Counted from the first letter of the stretch, positions 52,939 to 62,395 are shown. The stretch is 64,000 nucleotides of DNA from Micromonospora eburnea (GCF_900090225.1 NZ_FMHY01000002.1:2480001-2544000), one strand, 5' to 3'. The notes: generated by a model not told the origin, from the letters alone. A program made the numbers and translations.

Positions 52939-53277
52939 ATGCGCGAGAAGATGGTCCGGCTGTTCGTGGTGGCGGCGATCGCCGAGGCATGCTCGTGGGC
53001 GGGGCTGCTCGCCGGCATGGCGGTCAAGTACGGCCCGCCGCGCAACGAGATCGGCGTGCACGTGTTCGGGCCCGTCCACGGCGCGCTCTTCGTAGCGTAC
53101 GGGATCGTCGTCCTCGTGGTGGCCCGACAGCGGCGCTGGTCCCTGCCGCGCACGGCGGTCGCGCTGCTCTGCGCGGTGCCGCCGTTCGCCACGGTGCTCT
53201 TCGAGCGCTGGGCCCGCCGGCGCGGCCTGCTCGGCGAGCCGGCGCGGGCCGGGCGGCCGCTCACCCCGGTGGGCTGA
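52939..53277 (+). CDS. DUF3817 membrane protein
   Basis: A 112-residue protein with three hydrophobic helices: VRLFVVAAIAEACSWAGLLA, HGALFVAYGIVVLVVA and AVALLCAVPPFATVLFE. The middle loop KYGPPRNEIGVHVFGPVHGA matches DUF3817 ('...n...v...GP.HG.lf..Y'). The ATG is set by GGGGGAG 6 nt upstream. A TACCAT box (52905-52910) lies at promoter distance. The function is unknown. Confidence 0.82.
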   Translation: MREKMVRLFVVAAIAEACSWAGLLAGMAVKYGPPRNEIGVHVFGPVHGALFVAYGIVVLVVARQRRWSLPRTAVALLCAVPPFATVLFERWARRRGLLGEPARAGRPLTPVG

Positions 53278-53386
53278 CCGCACGGCGGGTCGGCGTCGTT
53301 CGGCCGTCGCGGCCCCGGTGTTGCTGACCGTCGGGGATCGATGGCGGGTTCGACCGCTCGCACCGGGTCCAGGTGGGCGCGGAACC

Positions 53387-53914
53387 TCAGGTGAGGGCCG
53401 AGCAGGCGGCGACGCCGAGCACCAGCAGCACGCCGAGCGCCGCCTGGAGCAGCAGTGGTGGGCCCAGGTGTGACCAGACGGTGGCGGTACGCGGGGTCAG
53501 TAGCTGACCGGTGGTCAGGTTGACGATCCGCTCGATCCGCGGCGGCAGGTCCGCGTCCCGCTGAGTTTGCAGGGTGAGCTGTAGGTGGTCGCCACGGTGC
53601 AACGCGCTCTGCGGCAGGTGGCCGTGCAGCTCCACCTCCAGCAGCCGGTCCGCGGTGTCGCGCAGGCGTACCGGGGTGACCAGGAACTCGGGGCCCTTCT
53701 TCAGCTCCTTGAAGCTGCGCCCGCCGCCTCCGCCGCCACGGCGTAGCAACCGGAACAGCAGCCGCACCAGGCCGGCGGCGGCCAGCACCACGACGAGCAC
53801 CGGCTGGCCGACCCGCACCTCGCGCGGGTAGCCCTCCATGTGGCGGAGCAGCCGTCCGGTGACGATCCGTTCGGTCGGGTGGACGACACGCCGGACATGC
53901 AGGTCAGCATCCAT
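53387..53914 (-). CDS. Hypothetical membrane protein, 175 aa
   Basis: A protein with a short N-terminal domain (MDADLHVRRVVHPTERIVTG), a first membrane helix (VLVVVLAAAGLVRLLFRLL), a Gly-rich linker and a beta-rich middle (FLVTPVRLRDTADRLLEVEL). A C-terminal helix (LLLQAALGVLLVLGVAAC) follows. The Arg-rich middle may face the cytoplasm or bind a partner. No family was recognised. GC3 bias is strong. It is divergent from the baeRF-like gene. Confidence 0.6.
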   Translation of the reverse strand: MDADLHVRRVVHPTERIVTGRLLRHMEGYPREVRVGQPVLVVVLAAAGLVRLLFRLLRRGGGGGGRSFKELKKGPEFLVTPVRLRDTADRLLEVELHGHLPQSALHRGDHLQLTLQTQRDADLPPRIERIVNLTTGQLLTPRTATVWSHLGPPLLLQAALGVLLVLGVAACSALT

Positions 53915-54064
53915 GATCACCACCGAGAGTCCGATTCGGTTCACTGATGGTAGCGATTCCAGGGGTTGAAAGGCGTGAATGAACGTCGGTCACGCGGCCG
54001 GCGGCCCAGGTGACATCCCCGATGGCGCGGGTATGCGTGCGGCCGAGCTGGAAAGGGGTCGAGC

Positions 54065-55189
54065 ATGCAGCTGTCCTTCCTGCGTCCGCTCTACGACCGT
54101 CCCGGGCCGTGGTGCTCGGTGTACCTGGACGCCTCCCGGGACACCCACGACTCCCGGCCCGCGGTCGACCTGCGCTGGCGGGCCCTGAAGGGGCACCTGC
54201 TGGAGCAGGGCGCCGACCCGGTGACCGTCGACGCGGTCGAGGAGGTCGTCCGGCGACACGACCCGATGCCCGGCGACTACGGTCTGGCCGTCTTCGCCAC
54301 CCGGGGCCGGGTGGTGCTCACCGAGTACCTGTCCGCGCCGCCACTACGGGACCTGGCCACCTGGGCCCTGGTGCCGCACACCATGCCGCTGGTCGCCCAG
54401 CGGGGCGAGCAGGTCGCCTGGGTCCGGGTGCTGGCCGACCGGACGGGGGCGGACGCCGTCGCCATCAGCGCCGGCGGGGTGCCCCGACGGGCACAGGTCA
54501 AGGGGCGGGAGAGCTGGCAGTTGCGCCGGGTCAAGCCGGGCGGCTGGTCGCAGTCCCGCTACCAGCGCGCCGCGGTGGAGGCCTGGCACCACAATGCCGG
54601 CGACGCCGCGGCGGCCACCGCCGAGCTGGCCGAGAAGGTCGGCGCGGACGTGGTGGTGGTGGCCGGGGACATCCGGGCCACCGGCATGATCGCCGCCCAG
54701 CTGCCGGAGCGCTGGCAGGATGTCCTGGTGCGTACCGACGCCGGTGCGCGTACCGGCGGCGCCGATCCGGCCGCGATGGACGACATCACCGTGCAGACCA
54801 TCGCCGAAGTGGCCGACCAGCGGATATCCGCCGCGCTGGACCGGTTCGGCATGCAGGAGGACGTCGGGGCGGGCCTGGACGCGGTGGTCGCCGCCCTGCA
54901 ACGCAACCAGGTCGACACGATGCTGATCGTGGACGACCCCTCGGCCGACAACGAACTGTGGATCGGCCCCGAGCCGACCGAGATCGCGACCGACCCACGG
55001 CAGCTGGAGGCGATGGCGGTGGCCGATCCGCAACGGGTCCGCGCCGACGCCGCGCTGCTGCGTGCGCTGGTCGGCACTGACGCGGAACTCACCGTGCTCG
55101 CGCCAGAGGAGGCGCCCGAACTCATCGACGGGGTCGGCGCGGTGCTGCGCTACGTCGACGCGAGCACCCCCGGTCGCGGCAACGGCTGA
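54065..55189 (+). CDS. Rv2629/baeRF-like (eRF1-fold, Vms1-type) protein
   Basis: A 374-residue protein, the same length as M. tuberculosis Rv2629. The start LRPLYDRPGPWCSVYLDASR, the middle AWVRVLADRTGADAVAISAG, KPGGWSQSRYQRAAVEAWHH (the Q/W-rich catalytic-type loop), and KVGADVVVVAGDIRA match the bacterial eRF1/Vms1 family. Family members cleave or are thought to cleave stalled peptidyl-tRNA. AAAGGGG precedes the ATG. No other ribosome-rescue gene is adjacent. Confidence 0.75.
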   Translation: MQLSFLRPLYDRPGPWCSVYLDASRDTHDSRPAVDLRWRALKGHLLEQGADPVTVDAVEEVVRRHDPMPGDYGLAVFATRGRVVLTEYLSAPPLRDLATWALVPHTMPLVAQRGEQVAWVRVLADRTGADAVAISAGGVPRRAQVKGRESWQLRRVKPGGWSQSRYQRAAVEAWHHNAGDAAAATAELAEKVGADVVVVAGDIRATGMIAAQLPERWQDVLVRTDAGARTGGADPAAMDDITVQTIAEVADQRISAALDRFGMQEDVGAGLDAVVAALQRNQVDTMLIVDDPSADNELWIGPEPTEIATDPRQLEAMAVADPQRVRADAALLRALVGTDAELTVLAPEEAPELIDGVGAVLRYVDASTPGRGNG

Positions 55190-55251
55190 CCGTACGCTCG
55201 CCGATGGTCGTCACCCCGCCCGCCGGGCGGGGTGGCGGCGTTCCACCTACA

Positions 55252-55317
55252 TGATCCACTCCAGATGTGGCATGTGGGTGTATCCAGCCGCCGGGAGACC
55301 ACAACTTGCCGCATCCC
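55252..55317. repeat. Dispersed palindromic repeat, unit C1
   Basis: It begins with the family end tgatccactccagatgtgg and folds imperfectly (gtggcatgtgggtgt with accacaacttgccgc). With unit C2 it fills most of the 320-bp gap between flanking genes; nothing else was seen in that gap. Confidence 0.75.
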
Positions 55318-55342
55318 GCGTCGCCCCCACCACGGCGCGGCC

Positions 55343-55403
55343 TGATCCACTCCGTGTGCGGCATGTTGCGGTCTCCAGGCGGCGGGAGACCGCAACATGC
55401 CGC
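55343..55403. repeat. Dispersed palindromic repeat, unit C2 (best-preserved hairpin)
   Basis: The unit begins tgatccactccgtg. gcggcatgttgcggtctcc (55358-55376) pairs perfectly over 19 bp with ggagaccgcaacatgccgc (55385-55403), 8-nt loop. It is the cleanest member of the family in this window. Confidence 0.85.
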
Positions 55404-55510
55404 ATATCGCGACGATTACCCCCTCGACGTGCCTGGGTGCGGTCCGAGGATTGGTCCGGCCCGTGGGGTGATGCCCGTTTAGGCCCCATAGGGACGGGAA
55501 GTCGGGCCGC

Positions 55511-56953
55511 GTGGTGAGCGAACGAGGCAAGGTGGGGCCGGTGCGGAAGGTGTCCGTGGGGCGGGTGGCCGACGGCGCCGTCCTGGCCGGAGACCGGGTG
55601 GTGGCGGTGGGCAGCGCGGCCCGCGTCCTGGTGTCGGCGACGGTACGGGCGTTGCGCGGCGACGACTGCGCCGACCTCGGTAACGCCAACCCCCTCTCCC
55701 GGTTCACCGGGGCACCCGAGCCGGTGCGGCGAGCCGCCGCCACCCGGGCCGCCGGCCGGCTCGCGCTGACCCCCGAGCAGATCGCCGAGGTCGACGCCGA
55801 ACAGGTGGCAGGCTGGATGGTCGACCAGTATCCGGCCCGCCGCTGGCCCGGCGTGGTGGTCGGCTCGCCGCACGGGGCGGCGGCCCACCTGGCCGTGGCG
55901 CTGGGCGTGCCCTGGCTGCCCGCCGCGTTCGAGATGGCGGTGCACTGGACCCGTGGCGCGGTCGACCGTCCCCGGGCCGCGCTCGACCACGGCGCCGCCC
56001 TCGCCGGCCGGCTGCTCGCCGGCAACCGCGCCGTACACGTCCGGCAGGTGCACTGCCCGGCCAGCCGGGGCGCGTCCGCCGGCGCCACGGTCGCCCTCGC
56101 CGTACGGTGGCGTGCCCTGCCCGGGGCGTACGCCCGGTTCCTGGCCGAACACCTGGCCCCCGGCGCGCCGGTGCTGCTGCTGCACGACGCCCGTACCTGG
56201 CCGGTGCTGGACGATGGACGGGGGCACAGTTTCCAGCTCGGCTCCCCCGCCAGCGGTCTCGACCCGGTCGACTTCCACCCCGACGCGCCCGCGCTGCGCC
56301 AGGTGCTCCGCTCCGCCGGCGGCGACGGGGCGCGCTGGGAGCCGCCGGACGTCTCCTGCCCGTCCGCGTATGCCGAGAACGGGGTGGAACCCGGTTTCGA
56401 ACACAGCGCCCGGTACTGGAGCGGCCGGCACGGGCATCCGCTGCACCGGGTGCTCGTCCCGCAGCCCGACGCGCTGAGCGCCGCCACCGCCGACCTGTAC
56501 CGGCGCTGGCTGCGCCAGGCCGGCAAGACCGGCGACCGCCTGGTGGTCGAGTGCGGCCGGCTGCTGGACCCGTGGCAGGTGATCCGGGCCGGCCTGGTGC
56601 CGTACTGGTGCGAGAACGCGACCCGGCGTCGGGTGGAGGGGGTGGAGTGGTGGCTCGCCGGCAGCGAGCCGTTCAGCTCGGTGGACGTGCTGCCGGAGCC
56701 GCCGGGCGTTCGCTCGCCCGCGCTGGCGGGCCTGCCGCAGTGGCTCGCCGTGGCCGGCTTCGGGCTGCGCCGTCGGGCGCTGGACCGGGGGGTGGCACGC
56801 GGCTATCCGGTCGCCTCGGTGCCCACCCGGCGGGCCACCGAGGTGCTGCGCAACCAGCCGTACGACCTGCCGGTCCCGCCGCCGCTGCGAATGGCCGAGG
56901 CCCTCGCGGCGCTCCGGGACGCGGGCGCCCACCAGGGGCTGCTGGTCTCCTGA
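55511..56953 (+). CDS. Conserved-looking protein of unknown function, 480 aa
   Basis: A long GTG-started frame with strong GC3 bias and no membrane segment. Visible patches: DCADLGNANPLSRFTGAPEP, VVVGSPHGAAAHLAVALGVP (a nucleotide-loop-like turn), VHVRQVHCPASRGASAG, VLLLHDARTWPVLDDGRGHS, and RRWLRQAGKTGDRLVVECGR. Several Cys/His residues (HCPAS, VSCPS, VECGR, YWCEN) might bind metal. I recognise no family. It lies alone between the repeat pair and the sigma-factor gene, all on the + strand. Confidence 0.7.
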   Translation: MVSERGKVGPVRKVSVGRVADGAVLAGDRVVAVGSAARVLVSATVRALRGDDCADLGNANPLSRFTGAPEPVRRAAATRAAGRLALTPEQIAEVDAEQVAGWMVDQYPARRWPGVVVGSPHGAAAHLAVALGVPWLPAAFEMAVHWTRGAVDRPRAALDHGAALAGRLLAGNRAVHVRQVHCPASRGASAGATVALAVRWRALPGAYARFLAEHLAPGAPVLLLHDARTWPVLDDGRGHSFQLGSPASGLDPVDFHPDAPALRQVLRSAGGDGARWEPPDVSCPSAYAENGVEPGFEHSARYWSGRHGHPLHRVLVPQPDALSAATADLYRRWLRQAGKTGDRLVVECGRLLDPWQVIRAGLVPYWCENATRRRVEGVEWWLAGSEPFSSVDVLPEPPGVRSPALAGLPQWLAVAGFGLRRRALDRGVARGYPVASVPTRRATEVLRNQPYDLPVPPPLRMAEALAALRDAGAHQGLLVS

Positions 56954-57234
56954 CCGCCCCGACCCGACGTGCCCCGGCCGGCCGCCGCGGGCCCGGTCGG
57001 CGGGCCCCGGCACCAACCCCGGCGAAACATCCTCGCGATCCCGCGGTCCGTGATTGAGTACCTACGGAGCGGGAACACCGCTCGCTGCGAAGACGGCCCA
57101 CGACGCCGTGCGGCGGGCTGCCGCCGCTCCTGGCGTTCCGTCACGTAACCCACTTCCGGCCCGGCGCGTGGCCCGACCACGCCCACGACCGGTCTTCCCG
57201 ATCCGGGCGGGGGACCTTCCTGAGGGAGGCGCGG

Positions 57235-58368
57235 ATGTTCGGACAGACCACCACACCCACACCACCACCCACCGAGCGGGGCCTGGAGGACCTCGACGCG
57301 GCGGCCCTGGCGTACGCGGCACGGATCGAGGGGCTGCCGCCCGAGCGGCGACAGGAGGCCCGCGACGATCTGGTCCGCTTCGCGTTGCCCTTCGCCGGCC
57401 GGCTCGCCCGCCGCTACCGGGGCCGCGGGGAGCCGCTGGAGGACCTGGAGCAGGTGGCCCGGCTCGGCCTGGTCAACGCCGTCGACCGGTACGACCCGGA
57501 ACGGGGCTCGTTCACCGCGTACGCGGCGATCACCATCGTCGGGGAGATCAAGCGGCACTTCCGGGACCGCACCTGGGGCGTGCACGTGCCGCGCCGGCTG
57601 CGCGACCTGATTCTGGAGGTGGGGCAGGCGACCGCGGCGCTGACCAGCGAGTTGTCCCGGGCGCCGTCGGTCGCCGAGCTGGCCGAACGGCTGGAGACGC
57701 CGGAGGAGGAGATCCTGGCCGCGCTGGAGTCGGCCGCCGGCTACAGTCCGGCCTCGCTCAACGCGCCGGTCGGCGGGGAGAGCTCCGCCGAGTTCGGCGA
57801 CCTGGTCGGCGAGTCGGACAACGACCTGGAGTCGGTCGACGACCGGGTGACCGTCAGCGGCCTGCTGCACCGGCTGCCCTGGCGGGAGCGGCGGATCCTG
57901 GCCATGCGCTTCTACGGCAACCAGACCCAGGCGGAGATCGCGGCCCGGTTCGGCATCTCCCAGATGCACGTCTCCCGGCTGCTGTCGCGGGCGTTGACCT
58001 GGCTACGGCAGGCGATGCTCGCCGACGCCCCGCCGCCCTGGCAGAACGGCGCGGCCGAGGCCGAGCCGGTGAAGGCGAGGATCTCGGTTCGGCAGAACGG
58101 CGACCGGGTGGTCGTCGAGGTCGGCGGGGAGGTCGACCGGGACGGCGCGGACCAGCTCCGCCGGGCGATGCTGGAGGCGGTGACCGGGCAGCCCCGGGAG
58201 GTGGTCGTCGACCTGGTCGGGGCGGGCGGCTTCGACGCCGGCGGGATCGCCGCGCTGATGGCCGGCCGGGACGCCGCCGCCCGTACCGGGGTGCCGCTGC
58301 GGCTGACCCGGGTGCAGCCGGCGGTACGCCGCTCGCTCGCCGCGGCCGGCCTGCCGGCGGTCGACTGA
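57235..58368 (+). CDS. SigB/F/G-type sigma factor fused to a STAS domain
   Basis: A 377-residue fusion. Residues ~25-265 are a stress sigma factor: EDLEQVARLGLVNAVDRYDP and TAYAAITIVGEIKRHFRDRT (region 2), VPRRLRDLILEVGQAT (region 3), and QTQAEIAARFGISQMHVSRL (region 4 helix-turn-helix). Residues ~280-377 are a STAS (anti-anti-sigma) domain: ISVRQNGDRVVVEVGGEVDR and VVDLVGAGGFDAGGIAALMA. The usual DSSG phospho-serine motif is DAGG (~334-337), so the domain cannot be switched off by a RsbW/SpoIIAB-type kinase. GGGAGG is 5 nt before the ATG. Confidence 0.9.
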   Translation: MFGQTTTPTPPPTERGLEDLDAAALAYAARIEGLPPERRQEARDDLVRFALPFAGRLARRYRGRGEPLEDLEQVARLGLVNAVDRYDPERGSFTAYAAITIVGEIKRHFRDRTWGVHVPRRLRDLILEVGQATAALTSELSRAPSVAELAERLETPEEEILAALESAAGYSPASLNAPVGGESSAEFGDLVGESDNDLESVDDRVTVSGLLHRLPWRERRILAMRFYGNQTQAEIAARFGISQMHVSRLLSRALTWLRQAMLADAPPPWQNGAAEAEPVKARISVRQNGDRVVVEVGGEVDRDGADQLRRAMLEAVTGQPREVVVDLVGAGGFDAGGIAALMAGRDAAARTGVPLRLTRVQPAVRRSLAAAGLPAVD

Positions 58369-58435
58369 CCGTACGCGGAAAGGCGTCACGACCGGGTCCG
58401 GACGACTCGCGGGGAACTGCCGCACGGGATGCGGC

Positions 58436-58468
58436 GGACGGGCCGGCGCCGTGGGCACCGGCCCGTCC
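58436..58468. terminator. Bidirectional terminator between sigma-STAS gene and ctaD
   Basis: ggacgggccgg (58436-58446) pairs perfectly with ccggcccgtcc (58458-58468), 11-nt loop, between convergent genes. Confidence 0.7.
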
Positions 58469-58482
58469 GACTGGTGTCCCGA

Positions 58483-60488
58483 TCAGGTCTCCGTGGTGTC
58501 CCCGGGGCCGCGCGGGTGCCGCCAGCGGTCGTCCCGCTCCGGTTCCGCCCGGTGCGCGCCCAGGACCGTGTCCTCGGGCTCGTCGGTCTCCTCGAAGCTG
58601 GGCCGGATGATCTCCTCGGGCTCGGGCACGACGACCGGCCGGGCGCCGGACACCGGCGCGGGCTGGTACTCGACGGCCTCGCGGGCACCGTGCGCGCCCT
58701 CGACGGCCGGCGACTCCGGTTTGCGTGGCACGTGGTGCAGCTCCTCGGCGAAGTGCTGCGGCGGCTTGGTGGTGCGCTGCGGCAGGTCGGCACCGAGGTC
58801 GGCGACGAGGGGCCCGTACTTGGCGTCGAACGCCGGCCGCTCGGAGCGGATCCGCGGCAGCCGGTCGAAGTTGCGCAGCGGGGGCGGGCAGGTGGTCGCC
58901 CACTCCAGCGAGTTGCCGAAGCCCCAGGGGTCGTCCACGGTCACCCGTGCCCCGTACCGCCAGGACTTCCAGACGTTGTACATGAAGAACAGCGTGGAGA
59001 TGCCGAGGACGAACGAACCGATCGACGAAATCGTGTTCAGGACGGTGAAGCCGTCGCCGGGCAGGTAGTCGGCGTAGCGGCGGGGCATGCCCTCGTTGCC
59101 GAGCCAGTGCTGCACGAGGAAGGTCGCGTGGAAGCCGAGGAACATCGTCCAGAAGTGCACCTTGCCCAACCGCTCGTCGAGCAGTCGCCCGGTCATCTTG
59201 GGGAACCAGAAGTAGATCCCCCGAAGAACGCGAAGACCACCGTGCCGAAGAGCACGTAGTGGAAGTGCGCCACGATGAAATAGGTGTCGGTGATGTGGAA
59301 GTCGACCGGCGGGCTGGCCATCAGCACCCCGGTGAGGCCGCCGAGCAGGAAGGTGACCAGGAAGCCGACGGCGAAGAGCATCGGCGTCTCGAAGGTGATC
59401 TGGCCCTTCCACATCGTGCCGATCCAGTTGAAGAACTTGACGCCGGTCGGCACCGCGATGAGGAAGCTGAGAATGCTGAAGAACGGCAGCAGCACCTGCC
59501 CGGTGCCGAACATGTGGTGTGCCCACACGCTCAGCGACAGCACGGTGATCCCGATGGTGGCGAACACCAGACCGGTGTAGCCGAAGATCGGTTTGCGGGA
59601 GAAGACCGGGATGATCTCGGTGATGATCCCGAAGAACGGGATCGCGATGATGTAGACCTCGGGATGGCCGAAGAACCAGAACAGGTGCTGCCAGAGCATG
59701 GGCCCGCCGGTGGTCGCGTCGTAGACGTGGGCGCCGATGAGCCGGTCGGCGGCCAGCGCCAGCAGCGCGGCCGCCAGCAGTGGGAACACGACGATAATCA
59801 GGACGCTGGTGAGCAGGATGTTCCAGGTGAAGATCGGCATCCGGAACATGGTCATCCCGGGCGCGCGCATGGTGACGATGGTGGTGATCAGGTTGACCGC
59901 GGTGAGGATGGTGCCCAGACCGCTGATGACCAGGCCGACCACCACCATGTTGGGCCCCATCCCAGGGGAGTGCTGGGCGTTGCTCAACGGCGGGTAGGCG
60001 AACCACCCGAAGTCGGCCGATCCGCCCGGGGTGAGGAAGCTGCCGAACAGCATCAGGCCGCCGAAGAGGAACAACCAGTAGCCGAAGGCGTTCAGCCGGG
60101 GGAACGAGACGTCCGGAGCGCCGATCTGGATCGGGACGAGGAAGTTCGCCATCCCCAACGCCGCGGGCGTGGCGAAGAGCAGCAGCATCGCGAAACCGTG
60201 GGTGGTGAAGAGCTGGTTGTACTGCTCCGGGGAGAGGAACTGCAGCCCCGGTCGGGCCAGTTCTCCCCGGATCAGCATCGCCTCGATCCCGGCGGCCAGG
60301 AAGAAGCCGAAGGCCGTGCTCAGATACATCAGGCCGATCAGCTTGTGGTCCGTGGTGCGCAGCAGCCGCCACAGCGAGTTGCCCGGGGTCGCCACCCGGA
60401 CCGGACCGGGATAACCGCCGAACTCGGCCGGCGCGAGGATCGCGGGCCCGCGGTCTCGTGGCGGCTCGGTGACTACCTGCTTGGGCAT
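58483..60488 (-). pseudogene. ctaD: Cytochrome c oxidase subunit I with a one-base frameshift
   Basis: The N-terminal ~430 residues are normal Cta[21 protein letters not shown], the heme ligand region [31 protein letters not shown] (CuB ligand), AHHMF, and [18 protein letters not shown] (heme ligands). The frame then breaks at a five-C run (59218-59222; five Gs on the coding strand). The continuation [20 protein letters not shown] reads in the next frame to an intact end with a ~110-residue Pro/Glu-rich tail. One extra G gives a 668-residue protein. Terminal aa3 oxidase subunit, proton-pumping. No other oxidase subunits are nearby. A sequencing error is quite possible. Confidence 0.88.
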
Positions 60489-60617
60489 GGCTCGCACCCC
60501 GTCCTGACGGCAAAGGGACGGGCACACCTACCCGGCCCTCTGCCTATGAAACCAGGCGAGAGCGGTAATTTCGGGCAGTTCGCCAGGCTGCCGTCGGTGC
60601 CGGCCACCCGGCGCTAC

Positions 60618-61082
60618 TCAGCGGGGGAGCGGATCACGGACGGTGAGCAGCCCGAGCGCGATCATCCCGAGGCCGAGCCCGAAGTGCAGCCAGCTGTCGG
60701 CGAGGTTGACCGGGATGAAGTTCGCCGCGGTGCCGCGGTTGATCACCAGACCGTAGAGCCAGAGCACGACGTAGATCGCCCCGCCGCCGACCAGGAAGGC
60801 GCGGGCACCGGGGACCGTGCGGGACATCGCCAGGCCGGCGACGCCGAACGCGAGGTGCAGGAGGTTGTGCAGCACGGAGACCTGGAACGTGCCGAAAAGC
60901 TTCGCGCCCGACTCGTGCCCGGCCCAGTACAGGTCGTGGAAGTTGCTGGTGATCCCCGGCAGGAAGCCGAGCACTCCGATGATCAGGAAGAGCACGCCGA
61001 CGGACGCGGAGGCCCGGCGGGCCGGGGCCCGGCCGTCGGCCGGGTTGCGCCGCCCGCGCGAGTGCGCCATCGCGTTCGTCAT
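60618..61082 (-). CDS. DUF4383 membrane protein
   Basis: A 154-residue protein with four hydrophobic helices: ASVGVLFLIIGVLGFLPGIT, VLHNLLHLAFGVAGLAMS, FLVGGGAIYVVLWLYGL and WLHFGLGLGMIALGLL. The HNLLHLAFG and DSWLHFGLG repeats, each with a His in a membrane segment, are the DUF4383 marks. AGGAGG sits 5 nt before the ATG. The function is unknown. It lies 129 bp upstream of ctaD on the same strand and may share its transcript. Confidence 0.87.
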   Translation of the reverse strand: MTNAMAHSRGRRNPADGRAPARRASASVGVLFLIIGVLGFLPGITSNFHDLYWAGHESGAKLFGTFQVSVLHNLLHLAFGVAGLAMSRTVPGARAFLVGGGAIYVVLWLYGLVINRGTAANFIPVNLADSWLHFGLGLGMIALGLLTVRDPLPR

Positions 61083-61169
61083 GCCGGCCTCCTCAGCCAA
61101 GGGACCGGCGACTTACCCGCCGGCACCGGCGGCAAACGGCGCGGCCCGCCCCGGCGGGGGCCGACGCGG

Positions 61170-61230
61170 TGCGGCAGGTCGTGGTCTTCCAACGGCCGGA
61201 GACCATCACCGGTCGCACCGGAGCGGATCA
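61170..61230. repeat. Dispersed palindromic repeat, unit D
   Basis: gcggcaggtcgtggtcttcc pairs imperfectly with ggagaccatcaccggtcgca; the right end ggagcggatca resembles the family's inverted TGATCCACTCC. Its last bases include the stop codon of the GT4 gene. Confidence 0.6.
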
Positions 61231-62388
61231 TGTGGGGGTTGGCAGCAGGGGCCGTGGAGCGAGCCGGCGGACCTGTTCGTACAGGCCCACGTACCGCTCT
61301 GCCATCACCGCCGGCGTGAACCGGGCGGCGGCCGTACGCCGGCACTCGTCCGGGTCGAGCAGGCCGGCGGCCAGCACCAGGTCGCCCAGTTCCTCCTCGT
61401 CGGTGGTGAGCAGGCCGGTGCGGCCGGGCTCGATCAGCTCCGGCAGGCAGCCGCGGGCGACGGCCACGACCGGGGTGCCGAGGGAGAGCGCCTCGACCAC
61501 CGCCGTGCCGCCCGGCTCCTCCCACCGCAGCGGGAAGAGGGCCGCCCGCGCCCCGGCCAGCAGGTCGTCCCGCTCCCGCCCGGCGACCGTACCGACCCAG
61601 CGGACCAGGTCGCCGTCGACGTACGGGGCGACGTGGTCGTAAAAGAACCGCACGTCCGGATTCTGCCGGGCCTCGTCGCCGGCCGCGGCCAGGTCCGCCG
61701 GCCGGTGGTACGGCCCGACCGGGCCGGCGAGCACCAGCGGGAAGCCGACCTGCCGCGCCAGCCGGGCCCCCAGGTCCTGCCCCTTGCCCGGGTTGATCCG
61801 ACCGAGGATGACGGTGTGGTCGCCCTTCTCCACCCTCGGCCGGCGGTCGGCGTCGACCGCGAGCGGCGTGGACAGGTGCACGTGCCCGACCGAGTGCTCC
61901 CGCAGGGCACGCGGCGCCCGGGCCAGCTGCGAGGCGGACACCCCGTTGACCCGTACCCGGACGCCGCCGTCGAGGTTGCCGTACAGCTCCGGGTGCTTGG
62001 CCAGGTCCCAGTGCAGGGTGTGCAGCACCGGCGGGCCGTCCGGTCCCATCGCGGCCATGGTGGCCAGCCCGACCGCCTCCACGTGGTCGTGCACCAGGTC
62101 GATGTCGTCGCGGGCGCGCAGCGCGCGCACCACCCCGTCGAGGTGCGCCTGGGACACCCCGCAGACCTGGTTGTACGGCCGTTGCAGGGCGTGGAACTGC
62201 CCGTCCGGGAAGACCCAGATCCGCTCGTCGACCGGCAGCGTGCTGGTCTCCACCGAGGCGAGCACCACCCGTACGCCGAGTTTGCGCAGCTCCGGCACCA
62301 GGGTGGCGACCACGTTCTCGATGCCGCCGTAGCCGGGCGGTGGCACGGACAACCAGGGACCCGCGTTCATCAGCACGGTCAGACTCAT
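61228..62388 (-). CDS. GT4 glycosyltransferase (partner of GpgS)
   Basis: A 386-residue GT-B enzyme. The N-terminal domain begins MSLTVLMNAGPWLSVPPPGY and GGIENVVATLVPELRKLGVR; LVHDHVEAVGLATMAAMG follows. The C-terminal nucleotide-sugar domain has VILGRINPGKGQDLGARLAR, FFYDHVAPYVDGDLVRWVGT and FPLRWEEPGGTAVVEALSLG (the EX7E-type motif). It starts 7 bp after the GpgS stop on the same strand. A mannosyl- or glucosyl-transfer to a GpgS-derived glucosylglycerate is a reasonable guess, since MggA-type GT4 enzymes do this elsewhere. Confidence 0.83.
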   Translation of the reverse strand: MSLTVLMNAGPWLSVPPPGYGGIENVVATLVPELRKLGVRVVLASVETSTLPVDERIWVFPDGQFHALQRPYNQVCGVSQAHLDGVVRALRARDDIDLVHDHVEAVGLATMAAMGPDGPPVLHTLHWDLAKHPELYGNLDGGVRVRVNGVSASQLARAPRALREHSVGHVHLSTPLAVDADRRPRVEKGDHTVILGRINPGKGQDLGARLARQVGFPLVLAGPVGPYHRPADLAAAGDEARQNPDVRFFYDHVAPYVDGDLVRWVGTVAGRERDDLLAGARAALFPLRWEEPGGTAVVEALSLGTPVVAVARGCLPELIEPGRTGLLTTDEEELGDLVLAAGLLDPDECRRTAAARFTPAVMAERYVGLYEQVRRLAPRPLLPTPT

Positions 62389-62395
62389 GGCCCGG

